Below are positions 17,939 through 27,438 of a stretch of DNA of 64,000 bases, piece by piece; within the stretch, counting starts at the first letter, position 1; each line of letters opens with the position of its first letter. Origin of the DNA: Prevotella sp. (GTDB lineage: Bacteria; Bacteroidota; Bacteroidia; Bacteroidales; Bacteroidaceae); contig JAFPVC010000037.1 in the NCBI GenBank assembly GCA_017413085.1, positions 35,203 to 99,202 of the forward strand. Reading direction: 5' to 3'. The translations under genes were made by a program, and so were the position numbers. The notes beneath the pieces were generated by a model. It was given only the letters and a program-made list of their open reading frames with translations. It made no database searches and was not told the origin of the DNA.

Positions 17939-19421
17939 ATCCAAACACATATACATCTTTAGCATATTGCTTAACACACTTGTGTTGATTTCGTGTGATG
18001 ACACCACTGACACAATCGGTACATCACTACTCGCCGGCACAGATATAGTCAATACAAGTGCTGAGGAATTTAACATTATATCACGCTCCGTTCCTGCCGG
18101 CAACGTTGTGTCAAGGACGGCTGGCGGATACATCGGCAAAATAAAAGATAACGAAACCGGCGACTATATTACATGCAGCTATATGACCCAGTTCCGCATT
18201 ATGGATAGTCACCAGTTCCCAAGCGCAGACACTGTATACATCGAAGAAAGCAAATATGACCCATTAAAAAGCCGGGGCAGCCAAGTAGAGGCAGACTCAT
18301 GCTCGTTAGTACTCTACATAGCAGGAGCCACAGGCGACTCACTGGCACTGATGAAGGTGACGGCAAACGAAATGCAAGAACCTTATGAGGAAAGCGAAAC
18401 GTACACAACCGATTTCAATCCAGAGACTGAAGGTATGATACGCGAAAAAAGTGGCAGCATGCATTCTCAAATGTCATACACAATATCAAACCGAAATTAT
18501 TCTGACACTCAGCGCAACTCCAGCTCTTACGTGAACAAAATCAACATATCGCTGAATGCTCCATATACAGACAGGGAAGGTAACACCTACAACAACTATG
18601 GCACCTACCTGATGCGCAAATATTTTGATCCAGCCCACGCGAAGAGTTACCAAAACTCCTATACTTTCGCACATGACATCTGTCCTGGATTCTACATCAA
18701 GAACACTGGTGGAATCGGTAGCATAGCCTATATCGACCGTGCACAAATAATCGTAAACTTCCGAGGCGTGATTAATGGAGACTCCGTTGTTAAATTCAGC
18801 AGTTCATTCGCAGGAACGGAAGAGGTAATGCAAAGGTCTTACATCAAGAAAGACAACAGCAAATACGAAGAACTAACAAACGATGCAGAGGCAACATATC
18901 TAAAGACCCCTGCCGGACTATTCACAGAACTCACGCTCCCCGTTGAAGAAATCATGTCAGCACACACTGGCGATACTATAAACGCTGCGCACTTGTTCAT
19001 TCCAAGAATCAATAATGACAGCAGCAACGATTACTCTTTCTCCATACCGCAAACCTTATTGTTAATTCCGACAGACAGCGTAGAGACATTCTTCAAGAAT
19101 AAGCAGATAGCGGATTACCGAACAACATATCTTACCAACTATTCATCACAGACAAACGGATATACATTCGGTAATATCTCATTACTTATTTCTAAACTGA
19201 ACAGCATAAAAGAACAGAGAAAAGGTGAAGCACTTTCGGAAAACTGGAACAAAGTGATGCTGATACCAGTTTCAGCCACATATACAACAGTATCATCATC
19301 CACATCAATACTGACAAAAGTAACGCATGACATGTCGTTCACAAGTACTAAGCTGAAAAAAGGCACTGATGGAACAGACAATATAAAACTAAGCGTTATA
19401 TATTCTAAATTCAACAAATAA
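17925..19421 (+). CDS. DUF4270 lipoprotein
   Basis: The ATG at 17925 is preferred because it puts a lipoprotein signal at the N-terminus (ILLNTLVLISC, with the lipobox cysteine followed by DDTTDTIG). The ATG at 17892 would prepend 11 residues. The mature 480 or so residues are beta-rich and match the Bacteroidetes DUF4270 family, with features such as GDYITCSYMTQFRIMDSHQF and FAHDICPGFYIKNTGGIG. The protein is expected in the periplasm or outer membrane, and the family function is not established. It overlaps the preceding gene by 14 nt and the following small gene by 1 nt, so the three are likely co-translated. Confidence 0.85.
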   Translation: MNLFKSKHIYIFSILLNTLVLISCDDTTDTIGTSLLAGTDIVNTSAEEFNIISRSVPAGNVVSRTAGGYIGKIKDNETGDYITCSYMTQFRIMDSHQFPSADTVYIEESKYDPLKSRGSQVEADSCSLVLYIAGATGDSLALMKVTANEMQEPYEESETYTTDFNPETEGMIREKSGSMHSQMSYTISNRNYSDTQRNSSSYVNKINISLNAPYTDREGNTYNNYGTYLMRKYFDPAHAKSYQNSYTFAHDICPGFYIKNTGGIGSIAYIDRAQIIVNFRGVINGDSVVKFSSSFAGTEEVMQRSYIKKDNSKYEELTNDAEATYLKTPAGLFTELTLPVEEIMSAHTGDTINAAHLFIPRINNDSSNDYSFSIPQTLLLIPTDSVETFFKNKQIADYRTTYLTNYSSQTNGYTFGNISLLISKLNSIKEQRKGEALSENWNKVMLIPVSATYTTVSSSTSILTKVTHDMSFTSTKLKKGTDGTDNIKLSVIYSKFNK

Positions 19422-19549
19422 TGGCCGACAACTTTCTGGAGTACCACCGCGAGGAGTATGAAAAGCGCAAAGCCAAATGGCTCGCGAAGAAAAGACACAC
19501 CGCAGTTGTAAAGACAAACATACAGAAACCCGAAGACGAGGCTTTATAA
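19421..19549 (+). CDS. Small basic protein of 42 residues
   Basis: An open frame starts at an ATG that shares a base with the stop of the DUF4270 gene (TAATG) and ends 36 bp before thrS. It encodes a highly charged peptide, MADNFLEYHREEYEKRKAKW and then LAKKRHTAVV, ending KPEDEAL. It is predicted helical, with no membrane segment or cysteines. The tight coupling, the absence of any other use of this interval, and its amphipathic lysine/glutamate pattern support a real gene. I do not recognise its function. Comparison with other Prevotella genomes at the thrS locus would settle whether it is conserved. Confidence 0.7.
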   Translation: MADNFLEYHREEYEKRKAKWLAKKRHTAVVKTNIQKPEDEAL

Positions 19550-19585
19550 GAAAACAAACACACATTATATTATATAATAAGAAAC

Positions 19586-21556
19586 ATGGTAAAGATAACC
19601 TTTCCCGATGGTAGCATCCGCGAATATGAGAACGGTGTTACTGGTCTGCAGATAGCAGAGAGCATATCACCTGCACTGGCACGCAATGTTGTGGCATGTG
19701 GCGTGAATGGTGAAACGACGGAATTGAACCGCCCCATAGATACTGATGCGAAAATTGCACTGTACCGTTTTGACGACGAAGAAGGTAAGCACGCATTCTG
19801 GCACACATCAGCACACTTGCTGGCTGAAGCACTTCAAGAACTCTATCCCGGCATACAGTTCGGATTCGGCCCTGCCGTAGAGGCAGGTTTCTTCTATGAC
19901 GTACTTCTGCCTGACGGAGAGATGATTAAAGAGGGAGACTTCAAGAAAATAGAGGACAAGATGCTTGAACTGGCTCGCAAGGACGAAGCAGTCGTACGCA
20001 AGGAAGTCAGCAAAGCCGATGCCGTAGCACAATTCTCTGCAGCAGGCCAAACATATAAAGTGGAACATATAGAACAGGATCTTGAAGATGGCTCAATAAC
20101 CACATACACACAAGGCAACTTCACCGATTTGTGTAAGGGTCCACACATTGTCAGCACAGGTATAATCAAAGCCGTGAAACTGACCAGCATAGCAGGAGCA
20201 TTCTGGAGAGGCGATGCCTCAAAGGCGCAGTTGCAGCGTCTTTACGGTATCACATTCCCAAAGAAAAAGATGCTTGACGAATACCTCGTTATGCTTGAGG
20301 AGGCCAAGAAACGCGACCACCGCAAGATAGGCAAGGAAATGGAACTCTTCATGTTCTCAGAACGTGTCGGCAAAGGTCTGCCAATATGGTTGCCAAAGGG
20401 TACCGACCTGCGTCTGCGCCTGCAGGAGATGCTGCGCACCATACAGAAACGCTTCGGCTATCAAGAGGTTATCACACCTCATATCGGTTCAAAGAACCTT
20501 TATGTCACTTCTGGTCACTGGGCACATTATGGCAAGGACTCTTTCCAACCGATTCATACACCCGAAGAAGACGAGGAGTATATGCTGAAGCCAATGAACT
20601 GCCCTCACCACTGTGAGGTATTTGCTTCCAAGCCACGCTCATACCGTGAATTGCCATTCCGCTGCGCAGAGTTCGGTACGGTTTATCGTTATGAGCAGTC
20701 AGGTGAACTTCACGGACTAACACGTGTACGCTCATTCACACAGGATGACGCACATATCTTCTGTCGTCCTGACCAAGTAAAGCAAGAGTTCCTGCGCGTA
20801 CTCGACATTATTCAGGCCGTATTCTCAATCTTCGGTTTCAAGGACGACCAGGTGGAGTTCCAAATCTCACTGCGCGATCCTGACGATAAAGAGAAATACA
20901 TTGGCACCGACGAAATGTGGGCTTCTGCTGAGCAGGCTATTATCGATGCTTGTGCTGACCGCGGTCTTAACGCACGCACCGAGACTGGCGAGGCAGCATT
21001 CTACGGCCCAAAGCTCGATTGTATGGTGAAAGACGCCATTGGTCGCCGCTGGCAGCTGGGCACCATTCAGGTAGACTATAACCTGCCTCAGCGTTTCGAG
21101 TTGGAGTACACCGCCGAAGATAACACAAAACAGCGTCCTGTGATGATTCACCGCGCACCATTCGGTTCGATGGAACGTTTTACCGCTGTGCTTATCGAAC
21201 ATACAGCCGGGCACTTCCCATTGTGGCTGACACCAGAGCAGGTTGCTATTCTGCCTATATCAGAGAAATATAATGATTACGCAGAGAAAGTACAGGACTA
21301 CCTGTCTACTGTAGGTGTTCGCGCAGTTGTAGACAACCGCAACGAGAAAATTGGACGTAAAGTTCGTGACAATGAGATTAAACGCATCCCTTACATGGTT
21401 ATCGTTGGCGAAAAGGAGGCAGCCGACGGCAATGTTGCCATGCGCCAGCAGGGCGGTGGTGAGCAGGCTGTTATGTCTATGCAGGACTTCGGTAAGCGAA
21501 TCAACGACGAAGTAGCAGAGCAACTGCAAGCCATGAACATACGTCCACGCGATTAA
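19586..21556 (+). CDS. thrS: Threonine-tRNA ligase
   Basis: Charges tRNA-Thr. Domains in order: a TGS domain (about residues 1-62), an editing domain with [11 protein letters not shown] and CKGPH for hydrolysis of Ser-tRNA-Thr, a class II catalytic core (motif 2 region [20 protein letters not shown], then [10 protein letters not shown]) with the zinc ligands (cysteine in [10 protein letters not shown] and later histidines), and a C-terminal anticodon-binding domain from about residue 545. At 656 residues it is full length. In many bacteria infC-rpmI-rplT follow; here glyA does. Confidence 0.97.
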   Translation: MVKITFPDGSIREYENGVTGLQIAESISPALARNVVACGVNGETTELNRPIDTDAKIALYRFDDEEGKHAFWHTSAHLLAEALQELYPGIQFGFGPAVEAGFFYDVLLPDGEMIKEGDFKKIEDKMLELARKDEAVVRKEVSKADAVAQFSAAGQTYKVEHIEQDLEDGSITTYTQGNFTDLCKGPHIVSTGIIKAVKLTSIAGAFWRGDASKAQLQRLYGITFPKKKMLDEYLVMLEEAKKRDHRKIGKEMELFMFSERVGKGLPIWLPKGTDLRLRLQEMLRTIQKRFGYQEVITPHIGSKNLYVTSGHWAHYGKDSFQPIHTPEEDEEYMLKPMNCPHHCEVFASKPRSYRELPFRCAEFGTVYRYEQSGELHGLTRVRSFTQDDAHIFCRPDQVKQEFLRVLDIIQAVFSIFGFKDDQVEFQISLRDPDDKEKYIGTDEMWASAEQAIIDACADRGLNARTETGEAAFYGPKLDCMVKDAIGRRWQLGTIQVDYNLPQRFELEYTAEDNTKQRPVMIHRAPFGSMERFTAVLIEHTAGHFPLWLTPEQVAILPISEKYNDYAEKVQDYLSTVGVRAVVDNRNEKIGRKVRDNEIKRIPYMVIVGEKEAADGNVAMRQQGGGEQAVMSMQDFGKRINDEVAEQLQAMNIRPRD

Positions 21557-21613
21557 AATAATTATCAGACAAGAATACTACAGGATAATAATAACAAAAT
21601 AACAATAAAGAAA

Positions 21614-22894
21614 ATGGAAAGAGACCAGAAAATCTTCGATCTCATTGAGAACGAACACCAGCGTCAGCTTAAAGGCATTGAGCTTATCGCTTCAGAGAAC
21701 TTCGTAAGTGACCAGGTAATGGAGGCCATGGGGTCTTACTGCACCAACAAATATGCTGAGGGATATCCCGGCCACCGCTATTACGGCGGATGTCAAGTAG
21801 TTGACCAGATTGAGCAGTTGGCTATTGACCGTGCTTGTCAGCTCTTCGGTGCTGAATATGCTAATGTACAGCCGCACTCAGGCGCACAAGCAAACGCCGC
21901 CGTACTTCTAGCAGTACTGAAGCCCGGCGACTGCTTCATGGGTCTCAACCTTGACCACGGCGGTCACCTCTCACATGGCTCACTCGTCAATACTTCTGGT
22001 ATTCTCTACCGTCCTATCGGCTACAATATCAATAAGGAAACAGGCCGTGTCGACTATGACGAGATGGAGAAGCTTGCCAAGGAGAACAAGCCAAAACTCA
22101 TCATCGGCGGCGGCTCTGCATACAGCCGCGAATGGGATTATGCCCGTATGCGCAAGATTGCTGACGAAGTCGGTGCGCTCTTGATGATTGACATGGCACA
22201 CCCTGCCGGACTCATCGCAGCCGGACTGCTTGAGAACCCTGTGAAATATGCACATATCGTAACTACAACAACCCACAAGACACTTCGTGGTCCACGTGGT
22301 GGACTTATCCTTTTGGGTAAGGACTTTGACAACCCATGGGGATATACCACTCCAAAGGGTGTTGTGAAAAAGATGTCGCAGTTACTTAACTCAGCAGTAT
22401 TCCCTGGTCAGCAGGGTGGTCCGCTTGAGCATGTAATCGCAGCCAAGGCCGTTGCCTTCGGCGAGGCTTTGAAGCCGGAATTCAAGGAGTATGCCATGCA
22501 GGTTAAGAAGAATGCAGCCGTATTGGCAGAGGAACTCACAAAGCGTGGCTTCGCCATCGTATCTGGCGGAACAGATAACCACTCAATGCTCGTTGACCTG
22601 CGTACCAAGTACCCAGACCTGACTGGTAAGGTTGCAGAGAACGCACTCGTAGCAGCAGACATCACCATAAACAAAAACATGGTGCCATTCGACACTCGCT
22701 CAGCATTCCAGACTTCTGGTTTCCGTCTCGGCACACCAGCCATAACAACACGTGGTGCCAAGGAAGACCTGATGATCAAGATTGCTGCTTGGATTGAGGA
22801 AGTCCTCAACGATCCTGAAAACGAGGCTGTAATAGCCAAAGTTCGTGGTGAGGTGAACGAGGAGATGAAAAAGTATCCTCTCTTTGCTTGGTGA
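21614..22894 (+). CDS. glyA: Serine hydroxymethyltransferase
   Basis: Interconverts serine and glycine with transfer of a one-carbon unit to tetrahydrofolate (PLP enzyme, cytoplasmic). Lys222 in [16 protein letters not shown] is the PLP Schiff-base lysine. [23 protein letters not shown] and [13 protein letters not shown] are the expected substrate- and cofactor-binding segments. At 426 residues the length is normal. It follows thrS after 57 bp with no visible terminator, so co-transcription is possible. Confidence 0.97.
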   Translation: MERDQKIFDLIENEHQRQLKGIELIASENFVSDQVMEAMGSYCTNKYAEGYPGHRYYGGCQVVDQIEQLAIDRACQLFGAEYANVQPHSGAQANAAVLLAVLKPGDCFMGLNLDHGGHLSHGSLVNTSGILYRPIGYNINKETGRVDYDEMEKLAKENKPKLIIGGGSAYSREWDYARMRKIADEVGALLMIDMAHPAGLIAAGLLENPVKYAHIVTTTTHKTLRGPRGGLILLGKDFDNPWGYTTPKGVVKKMSQLLNSAVFPGQQGGPLEHVIAAKAVAFGEALKPEFKEYAMQVKKNAAVLAEELTKRGFAIVSGGTDNHSMLVDLRTKYPDLTGKVAENALVAADITINKNMVPFDTRSAFQTSGFRLGTPAITTRGAKEDLMIKIAAWIEEVLNDPENEAVIAKVRGEVNEEMKKYPLFAW

Positions 22895-22988
22895 TTTAGT
22901 CATTTAGGAAATTAATCGTTTAGTCGTTTAGGGATAGGTAACACACTCATCCCCTGACGGCTAAGCGATTATACAACATAACAGAGTA
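22895..22988. repeat. Short intergenic TTTAGTC-type near-repeats
   Basis: Between glyA and map the sequence contains GATTTAGTCATTTAGG, then CGTTTAGTCGTTTAGGG and later GGCTAAGCGATTA on the opposite sense. These are three imperfect copies of a TTTAGTCGTTTAG unit, the last inverted. No promoter of the usual form is visible here. Confidence 0.4.
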
Positions 22989-23852
22989 ATGGCACAAAAA
23001 AAGAAAAGGCGTTGGCACTGTCTGCCAGGTGTTCCCCCGACAGAGATGGACAAGAAAATAATGTATTGGGAGAGCAAAAACAAATTAGTGCCTACACGCG
23101 ACTTAATAAAAACACCGGAACAAATTGAAGGCATACGTCGCGCCGGCGTAATCAACACGGGAGTGTTGGATGCCGTTGCTGCCGCAATACGTCCGGGCAT
23201 GAGTACCCAGGAGATTGACGACATCTGCATGAAATACTGCGAAGAGAATGACGCAACACCGGCATGTTTAAACTATGAAGGCTTTCCGAAAAGTGTATGC
23301 ACTTCCATCAATGAAGTGGTATGTCACGGCATACCAAAAGAGGAAGACATTCTACAAGAAGGTGATATCATCAATGTCGACTTCACAACAATAAAAGACG
23401 GCTACTATGCCGATGCTTCACGTATGTTCATCATAGGCAAGACCACTCCAGAAAAGGAACAGCTTGTCCGCGTAGCAAAGGAATGCCTTGAGATTGGCAT
23501 GGAAGCAGCAAAGCCATACGGCTTTGTCGGCGACATAGGACATGCAATTGAGAAGCACTGCAAGAAATATCATTACGGTGTAGTACGTGATTTGGCTGGC
23601 CACGGCGTAGGACTGAAGTTTCATGAAGAACCAGACGTAAACCACTACGGACACCGTGGTGAAGGTATGTTGCTTGTGCCAGGCATGGTCTTCACCATAG
23701 AACCAATGATTAACATGGGTTCCTACAAGGTTTTCATCGATGCCGACGACCCGTATGAATGGGAAGTAATATCCGAAGACGAACTCCCTTCCGCACAATG
23801 GGAGCACACACTGCTCATGACTGAGCACGGCGTGGAAATACTGACATACTAA
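22989..23852 (+). CDS. map: Methionine aminopeptidase, type I
   Basis: Removes the initiator methionine from new proteins. The pita-bread domain starts near residue 40 (IKTPEQIEGIRRAGVINTGV). Metal ligands are expected in NVDFTTIKDGYYADASR (two Asp), GHGVGLKFHEEP (His), MVFTIEPMINMG (Glu) and QWEHTLLMTEHGVEI (Glu). A basic N-terminal extension of about 40 residues (KKKRRWHCLPGVPPTEMDKK) contains only one cysteine, so it lacks the SEC-C-type zinc motif found in some long MetAPs. Its stop and the tsaD start share a base (TAATG). Confidence 0.95.
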   Translation: MAQKKKRRWHCLPGVPPTEMDKKIMYWESKNKLVPTRDLIKTPEQIEGIRRAGVINTGVLDAVAAAIRPGMSTQEIDDICMKYCEENDATPACLNYEGFPKSVCTSINEVVCHGIPKEEDILQEGDIINVDFTTIKDGYYADASRMFIIGKTTPEKEQLVRVAKECLEIGMEAAKPYGFVGDIGHAIEKHCKKYHYGVVRDLAGHGVGLKFHEEPDVNHYGHRGEGMLLVPGMVFTIEPMINMGSYKVFIDADDPYEWEVISEDELPSAQWEHTLLMTEHGVEILTY

Positions 23853-24901
23853 TGGAAGGAAAGTATATATTAGCAATAGAGTCATCATGTGACGACACTT
23901 CAGCAGCAGTTATGCGCGACACTGTGTTGCTCAGCAATGTCACTGCCTCACAAGACGTGCACAAGGCATACGGAGGTGTCGTTCCTGAACTGGCATCCCG
24001 CGCGCACCAGCAAAACATTCTGCCTGTCGTCGATCAGGCCCTGAAACGAGCAGGCATATCAAAAGAGCAACTGGCTGCAATTGCATTTACACGTGGACCG
24101 GGACTCATGGGGTCTCTACTCGTAGGAGTGAATTTTGCAAAGGGATTTGCACAAGCACTTGGAATACCACTAATTGATGTGAACCACCTACAAGGACACG
24201 TCATGGCACATTTCATCGACGAACCATTGGCGGACAATCCCGACATGGTAAACCCTGAAACGAAACATCCTCCCCTACCCTTTTTGTGCCTGCTGGTGTC
24301 TGGAGGCAACTCGCAGATAGTAAAAGTAAATGCCTATAACGACATGGAGGTATTAGGCCAGACCATAGACGATGCAGCCGGTGAGGCAATCGACAAATGC
24401 TCCAAGGTAATGGGACTCGGATATCCTGGCGGCCCGATTATCGACAAACTGGCACGAAAGGGAAATCCAAAAGCATACACATTCTCTGAGCCTCACATCC
24501 CAGGACTGGACTACAGTTTCTCTGGCTTAAAGACATCATTTCTCTATAGTCTGCAAAAATGGGTGCAGGATGACGCAGATTTCATAGAACACCACAAAGA
24601 AGATATTGCCGCAAGCCTTGAATGGACGATAGTCGACATTCTTATGAAGAAACTGAAACTTGCAGTAAAACAAACAGGAATAAAGCATGTGGCAGTTGCT
24701 GGAGGCGTATCAGCCAATAACGGATTGCGCAACGCATTCCATGATTATGCGAAACGGTACGGCTGGACTGTATACATACCGAAATTCTCATACACAACTG
24801 ACAATGCGGCAATGATTGGCTGTGTGGCATCTTACAAACTCAAGGACAAGGATTTTTGCCATGTAGATGCACCAGCTTTCTCAAAAGTGACTTTCCAATA
24901 G
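23852..24901 (+). CDS. tsaD: tRNA N6-adenosine threonylcarbamoyltransferase
   Basis: Catalytic subunit that transfers threonylcarbamoyl to A37 of ANN-decoding tRNAs (t6A). It has the ASKHA fold start ILAIESSCDDTSAAVM, the iron-binding histidines in NHLQGHVMAH (residues about 111 and 115), and LLVSGGNSQIVKV and DDAAGEAIDKCSKVMGLGYPGG. A later conserved stretch is VAVAGGVSANNGLR. At 349 residues it is full length. It is translationally coupled to map by a 1-nt overlap. Confidence 0.96.
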   Translation: MEGKYILAIESSCDDTSAAVMRDTVLLSNVTASQDVHKAYGGVVPELASRAHQQNILPVVDQALKRAGISKEQLAAIAFTRGPGLMGSLLVGVNFAKGFAQALGIPLIDVNHLQGHVMAHFIDEPLADNPDMVNPETKHPPLPFLCLLVSGGNSQIVKVNAYNDMEVLGQTIDDAAGEAIDKCSKVMGLGYPGGPIIDKLARKGNPKAYTFSEPHIPGLDYSFSGLKTSFLYSLQKWVQDDADFIEHHKEDIAASLEWTIVDILMKKLKLAVKQTGIKHVAVAGGVSANNGLRNAFHDYAKRYGWTVYIPKFSYTTDNAAMIGCVASYKLKDKDFCHVDAPAFSKVTFQ

Positions 24902-24977
24902 CACTTGCCGCCAAGCATACGCTATCCACTTAACGACAGAACGTTTTTATTATTAATTCCTTAATTATATTACCAAG

Positions 24978-25511
24978 ATGGAATTTAAAAACAAAATACT
25001 CAGCAAAGAGATTCTTTATAAACTCTATGAGAAGGGGAAAACGATAAGCACCGCAGAATCATGCACAAGTGGCCGTTTGGGCGAGGTCATTACCTCTGTG
25101 CCAGGTGCTTCCGCATATTACAAAGGTGGCACTATCTGCTATTCTGATGAAGCAAAAGCAAAGGTTTTGAGTATAGATGTCGAACTCATTGCAGAGAAGA
25201 ATGCCGTTAGCGAAGAAGTTGCCATCGAAATGGTTAAGGGCGTCACAAAACTGCTTGAGACTGACTATGCAATCGCCACAACGGGATTTGCCGGCCCTGG
25301 TGCTGACGAAGGGATTCCCGTGGGTACAATATGGATAGCATGCGGTTCGGCTGACGACATACGCACCATGAAACTTGAAGGCGATGAAGGTCGCGAGGAG
25401 AACCTAAAGAATGCCACGCACCGTGCGCTACAATTTTTCGTAAACTACCTCAACGACTTGTATCCTGAGCCGTCTGACATGGATCAGGTACCAAAACCCG
25501 AAGCAAAATAA
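24978..25511 (+). CDS. pncC: CinA-family nicotinamide-nucleotide amidohydrolase (PncC)
   Basis: A single CinA C-terminal domain of 177 residues, likely deamidating NMN to nicotinate mononucleotide in pyridine nucleotide recycling. The signature STAESCTSGRLGEVITSVPG is at about residues 21-40, followed by YYKGGTICYSDEAKAKVL and ATTGFAGPGADEGIPVGTIW. The N-terminal molybdopterin-like domain of full CinA is missing, as is usual for PncC. The C-terminal tail is Pro/Lys/Glu-rich. It lies 76 bp after tsaD and 37 bp before ilvD. Confidence 0.88.
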   Translation: MEFKNKILSKEILYKLYEKGKTISTAESCTSGRLGEVITSVPGASAYYKGGTICYSDEAKAKVLSIDVELIAEKNAVSEEVAIEMVKGVTKLLETDYAIATTGFAGPGADEGIPVGTIWIACGSADDIRTMKLEGDEGREENLKNATHRALQFFVNYLNDLYPEPSDMDQVPKPEAK

Positions 25512-25548
25512 AAGAGAAGAAAAGAATAACTAAATACAAAAACACATT

Positions 25549-27351
25549 ATGAAGAACAAACTCCGCAGTTCGGTCTGCACAGAAGGTCGTCGTATGGCAG
25601 GAGCACGCGCTCTGTGGGTAGCCAACGGCATGAAAAGAGAACAGTTTGGGAAACCAATTATCGCTATAGTAAACTCATTCACTCAGTTTGTGCCTGGTCA
25701 CACCCATCTGCATGAGATAGGACAGATTGTCAAGGCTGAGATTGAAAAACTTGGCTGCTACGCTGCTGAATTCAACACTATAGCCGTTGACGACGGCATA
25801 GCAATGGGACATGACGGCATGCTTTACTCTCTGCCGTCACGTGACGTAATTGCTGACTCTGTGGAGTATATGATTAACGCCCACAAGGCCGATGCTATGG
25901 TATGCATATCTAATTGCGACAAGGTTACACCAGGTATGCTTATGGCAGCCATGCGTCTGAACATCCCTGCGGTGTTCGTAAGCGGTGGTCCTATGGAGGC
26001 AGGAAAGGTAAACGGTGAGAATGCCGACCTTATCACTGCCATGATTAAGGGTGGTGACCCAACTGTAAGCGATGAGGAACTGGATATCGTAGAACACTCA
26101 GCTTGTCCAGGCTGCGGTGCTTGCTCTGGCATGTTCACTGCAAACTCAATGAACTCATTGACCGAGGCAATCGGTCTTTCATTGCCTGGCAATGGTTCTA
26201 TCCTTGCCACTCACGTGAACCGCATACAACTTTTCAAAGATGCTGCTAAACTTATCGTAAAGAACGCAATGGCATACTATGAGGACGGCGACGACTCCGT
26301 TCTGCCACGCTCTATCGCAACACGTCAGGCTTTCCTTAATGCAATGACACTCGACATTGCCATGGGTGCTTCTACCAACACCGTACTTCACCTGCTTGCA
26401 GTAGCACAGGAGGCTGAGGTTGATTTCAAGATGTCAGATATCGACGCACTGAGCCGCAAGGTTCCGTTCCTCTGCAAACTTGCTCCTAACTGGCAGAAAT
26501 ACAGCATACAGGAAGAGAATCGTGCCGGTGGTATCCTCGGTATTCTCGGTGAGTTGGCAAAAGGCAACCTGCTCGACCTTTCATGCAAACGCGTCAACGG
26601 CGCCACACTTGGCGAAGACATAGAAAAGTATTCTATACTCAAAGACAATATAGATCCTGAAGCAGACCGCATTTACCATTCTGCTCCTGGTGGCAAATTC
26701 TCCACGAAGATGGGTTCACAGGACACACGTTGGGAGTCGCTTGACACCGACCGTGAAAACGGCTGCATCCGCGACATTGAGCATGCTTACACCAAGGATG
26801 GCGGTATGGCTGTGCTCTTCGGCAACATCGCACAGGATGGCTGCGTAGTGAAGACAGCCGGCGTAGCACCTGAATTGTGGCACTTTGAAGGTCCAGCCGT
26901 TGTCTTCGACTCACAGGAAGACGCTTGCGAGGGCATACTTGGCGGCAAGGTCAAGAAAGGCGACTGCGTGGTAATCACACATGAAGGTCCTAAGGGAGGT
27001 CCTGGTATGCAGGAGATGCTCTACCCCACCTCGTACATCAAGTCAATGCACATGGGTAAAGAATGTGCTCTGATTACTGACGGACGTTTCTCTGGTGGTA
27101 CGTCAGGACTGTCCATTGGCCATATCTCACCAGAGGCTGCATCAGGCGGCAATATCGGTAAAATAAAGGATGGCGACATCATCGTCATCGACATACCAAG
27201 CCGTTCAATCAACGTTAAACTCTCTGACGAAGAATTGGCTGCTCGTCCACAACAGCCATTGAAGCGCAAGCGTGTCGTCAGCAAGGCTCTGCGTGCATAC
27301 GCTCAGAGCGTGGCTTCTGCAGATAAAGGTGGAGTAAGAATTATTGACTAA
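25549..27351 (+). CDS. ilvD: Dihydroxy-acid dehydratase
   Basis: Dehydrates 2,3-dihydroxy acids to the 2-keto acids of isoleucine and valine synthesis. Cysteines for the iron-sulfur cluster lie in [15 protein letters not shown] and in [17 protein letters not shown]. The C-terminal catalytic serine region is [17 protein letters not shown]. At 600 residues it is full length. It is the first gene of ilvD-ilvB-ilvN-thioesterase-ilvC. No leader peptide or riboswitch is visible in the 37 bp upstream. Confidence 0.97.
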   Translation: MKNKLRSSVCTEGRRMAGARALWVANGMKREQFGKPIIAIVNSFTQFVPGHTHLHEIGQIVKAEIEKLGCYAAEFNTIAVDDGIAMGHDGMLYSLPSRDVIADSVEYMINAHKADAMVCISNCDKVTPGMLMAAMRLNIPAVFVSGGPMEAGKVNGENADLITAMIKGGDPTVSDEELDIVEHSACPGCGACSGMFTANSMNSLTEAIGLSLPGNGSILATHVNRIQLFKDAAKLIVKNAMAYYEDGDDSVLPRSIATRQAFLNAMTLDIAMGASTNTVLHLLAVAQEAEVDFKMSDIDALSRKVPFLCKLAPNWQKYSIQEENRAGGILGILGELAKGNLLDLSCKRVNGATLGEDIEKYSILKDNIDPEADRIYHSAPGGKFSTKMGSQDTRWESLDTDRENGCIRDIEHAYTKDGGMAVLFGNIAQDGCVVKTAGVAPELWHFEGPAVVFDSQEDACEGILGGKVKKGDCVVITHEGPKGGPGMQEMLYPTSYIKSMHMGKECALITDGRFSGGTSGLSIGHISPEAASGGNIGKIKDGDIIVIDIPSRSINVKLSDEELAARPQQPLKRKRVVSKALRAYAQSVASADKGGVRIID

Positions 27352-27353
27352 AG

Positions 27354-27438
27354 CATAATGCATAATTAATAATGCATAGTGCATAATTAATCCAGAAAGA
27401 GTCAGTCTGTTAGAATTTTGAATTTTGAATTCTAAATT
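27354..27438. repeat. AT-rich near-repeat spacer between ilvD and ilvB
   Basis: The spacer contains two imperfect copies of GCATAATGCATAATTAAT followed by GAATTTTGAATTTTGAATT and CTAAATTATGAATTG. These are direct and inverted low-complexity copies with no promoter consensus. Similar AATTAAGAATTATGAATT sequence borders the gene remnant near 9.99 kb, suggesting a dispersed intergenic sequence class. Confidence 0.5.
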
